Assembly (NCBI GenBank): GCA_028870705.1
Contig: JAGWPD010000190.1
Location: 1 to 43,719 of the forward strand
Source: Gammaproteobacteria bacterium
Lineage (GTDB): Bacteria; Pseudomonadota; Gammaproteobacteria; Steroidobacterales; Steroidobacteraceae
Length of the DNA: 43,719 nt
Direction of reading: 5' to 3'
In this document: positions 42,157 through 43,719 of the stretch, piece by piece
Layout of the letters: every line of letters starts with the position of its first letter
Numbering within the stretch: position 1 is the stretch's first letter
Notes under the pieces: generated by a model
Told to the model about the DNA's origin: nothing
The model's input: only the letters and a program-made list of their open reading frames with translations
Databases searched by the model: none
Position numbers and translations under genes: made by a program

Positions 42157-43719
42157 ATGGACGAACCCGGCACCGCACCCGCCCGAGGCCGCCGCCCCAG
42201 CGGACGTGACGCAAAGCGCGCGGCACGCACGGCGCGCGCGCACAATTTCGTACCGTTCATCACGCGCAGGATCCCGTACTACGAAGTGCTCGGCAACGAA
42301 GGGTTGGAGCTGCTCGAGCACAACGCCGACACGATCCTGCAGGAAATCGGCATCGACTTCCGCGACGACCCGGAGGCGCTGGCGCTGTTCAGGCAGGCTG
42401 GCGCCGACGTGCAGGGCGAGCGCGTGCGCTTCCCGCGCGGCATGTGCCGCAAGTTCGTGCAGGCCACGGCGCCGCGCGAATTCACGCAATACGCCCGCAA
42501 CCCGGCGCACAACGTGGTGATCGGCGGCGGCAATACGGTGTTCGCGCCGGCCTACGGCTCGCCGTTCATCCGCAACCTGGACGAAGGCCGGCGTTACGCC
42601 CGCATCGAGGATTTCCGCAATTTCGTCAAGCTCGCCTACCTGGCGACGGGGCTGCACCACTCGGGGGGCACGATCTGCGAGCCCGTCGACCTGCCGGTCA
42701 ACAAGCGGCATTTCGACATGGTCTACAGCCACATGAAATACAGCGACAAGCCGTTCATGGGCTCGGTCACGCACCCGGAGCGCGCGCGCGACACGATCGA
42801 AATGGCGAAGATCCTGTTCGGGGCGGAGGCCACCGACCCGGCCACCGGGCGCATGCGCACGGTGACGATCAGCCTGATCAACGCCAACTCACCGCTGACC
42901 TTCGATGCCACGATGCTGGGCGCCCTCAAGGAATACGCGCGCGCCAACCAGGCGACCATCGTCACGCCGTTTATCCTGGCCGGCGCGATGTCGCCCGTGA
43001 CCGTCGCGGGCACCGTGGCCCAGACGCTGGCCGAATCGCTGGCTGGCATGATGCTCACGCAGCTGGTGAATCCCGGCGCTCCGGTGGTGCTGGGAAGCTT
43101 TGCCTCGTCGCTGTCGATGCAGTCGGGAGCGCCCACGTTCGGCACGCCCGAGCCCGCGCTGGTGCTCTACACGATGGCCGCGCTGGCCCGCCGGCTGGGC
43201 GTACCGTTCCGCTCCGGCGGCGGTCTGTGCGGCTCGAAGATCGCCGACGCCCAGGCCGCGTTCGAATCCGCCAACACGCTGCTGCCGACCTGCCTGGCCG
43301 GCGTGAATTTCGTGCTGCACACCGCCGGCTGGCTCGAGGGCGGGCTGTCGATGGGCTACGAGAAATTCATGATGGACGCGGACCAGGCGGCGATGATGCA
43401 CACGCTGCTCGCCGGCGTTGACCTGTCGGACAACGGCCAGGCGCTCGACGCGGTGCGCGAGGTCGGCCCGGGCAAGCATTTCCTGGGTTGCGCGCACACG
43501 CAGGCCAATTTCGAGACCGCGTTCTACCGCTCGCCGCTCGCCGACAACAACAGCTTCGAGCAATGGGAAGCCGAAGGCGCCAGCGACATGAACCGGCGCG
43601 CCAATGCGCAATGGAAGAAGCAGTTGGCCGAATACGAGGCACCGCCCCTTGATCCGGCAATCGATGAAGCCCTGCTCGACTACATGAATCGCCGCAAGGC
43701 TTCGTTTGCCGACTCGAAC
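42157..43719 (+). CDS. MttB-family methyltransferase, no pyrrolysine, truncated by right edge
   Basis: The frame runs from ATG 42157 to the end of the window without a stop (521 codons), so it is probably only a few residues short of complete. The product is clearly MttB-like: HNFVPFITRRIPYYEVLGNEG, GLHHSGGTICEPVDLPV, MGSVTHPER, TFGTPEPALVLYTMAALARRLGVPFRSGG and GSKIADAQAAFESA. There is no in-frame amber codon. The N-terminal RRPSGRDAKRAARTA motif is shared with the homologue at 15256, which supports this start although no ribosome binding site is visible. It would demethylate a quaternary or tertiary amine, presumably the one taken up by the importer encoded just upstream. No corrinoid protein gene is in view. 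Confidence 0.85.
   Translation, partial: MDEPGTAPARGRRPSGRDAKRAARTARAHNFVPFITRRIPYYEVLGNEGLELLEHNADTILQEIGIDFRDDPEALALFRQAGADVQGERVRFPRGMCRKFVQATAPREFTQYARNPAHNVVIGGGNTVFAPAYGSPFIRNLDEGRRYARIEDFRNFVKLAYLATGLHHSGGTICEPVDLPVNKRHFDMVYSHMKYSDKPFMGSVTHPERARDTIEMAKILFGAEATDPATGRMRTVTISLINANSPLTFDATMLGALKEYARANQATIVTPFILAGAMSPVTVAGTVAQTLAESLAGMMLTQLVNPGAPVVLGSFASSLSMQSGAPTFGTPEPALVLYTMAALARRLGVPFRSGGGLCGSKIADAQAAFESANTLLPTCLAGVNFVLHTAGWLEGGLSMGYEKFMMDADQAAMMHTLLAGVDLSDNGQALDAVREVGPGKHFLGCAHTQANFETAFYRSPLADNNSFEQWEAEGASDMNRRANAQWKKQLAEYEAPPLDPAIDEALLDYMNRRKASFADSN

Noticed and set aside
42444-43421. Plus-strand open frame of 325 codons inside the second MttB gene
   Set aside because: The MttB frame from 42157 has continuous family similarity. 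This one is in another phase and is Arg/Gly/Ala-rich noise.

Overview
The window is a GC-rich, densely coding bacterial segment. Long antisense reading frames and GTG/TTG starts are common in it. The TonB-dependent receptor, the heterotetrameric sarcosine oxidase, BetA/BetB and the Proteobacteria-type MttB homologues point to a proteobacterium. The receptor's N-terminal style (LEEIIVTAQRR...) suggests a gammaproteobacterium such as a Steroidobacteraceae-like lineage, but this is only an inference. No rRNA, tRNA, CRISPR array or recognisable transcription factor was seen.

Layout. (1) 1-1792: the 3' end of a PIN-domain (VapC-like) gene, then a complete IS of IS5/IS1182 type with 15-bp inverted repeats and a CTAG target duplication. 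(2) 1789-4336 (minus): an MFS transporter and an enolase-superfamily dehydratase-like gene, the latter ending exactly in the IS target site. (3) 4562-9082: a beta-hydroxyacid dehydrogenase (+), an aldehyde dehydrogenase (-) and a HyuA-like hydantoinase/oxoprolinase (+). (4) 9079-16821 (minus operon): an MttB-family methyltransferase, two FAD-oxidoreductase/GcvT fusions of the dimethylglycine dehydrogenase type, and a Tat-exported FAD oxidoreductase. (5) 16862-19613: a PhnZ/TmpB-like HD-domain protein translationally coupled to a secreted phosphoesterase, and a convergent glycerophosphodiester phosphodiesterase. (6) 19652-25321 (plus): a spermidine/putrescine-type ABC importer (binding lipoprotein, ATPase, two permeases) and a Na/Pi-cotransporter homologue. 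(7) 25431-33000 (plus): a third dimethylglycine dehydrogenase-type fusion followed by sarcosine oxidase soxBDAG. (8) 33010-38939 (minus): betB, betA and a TonB-dependent receptor. (9) 38999-43719 (plus): a fused betaine/choline binding protein-permease, its ATPase, and a second MttB homologue that runs off the right edge.

Taken together this is a catabolic island for choline and related quaternary amines. Import is by the ProXW/ProV-type and perhaps the Pot-type ABC systems. BetA and BetB convert choline to glycine betaine. Stepwise N-demethylation follows, by MttB homologues and/or DMGDH-type flavoproteins down to sarcosine, then SoxBDAG to glycine. The phosphoesterase, GDPD and HD-domain oxygenase-like genes could liberate choline, betaine or phosphate from phospholipid head groups or phosphonates. 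No Rieske betaine monooxygenase (GbcAB), no corrinoid protein and no RamA-like reactivase is encoded here. How the first methyl group leaves glycine betaine is therefore the main open question, and the two MttB homologues are the most interesting candidates.
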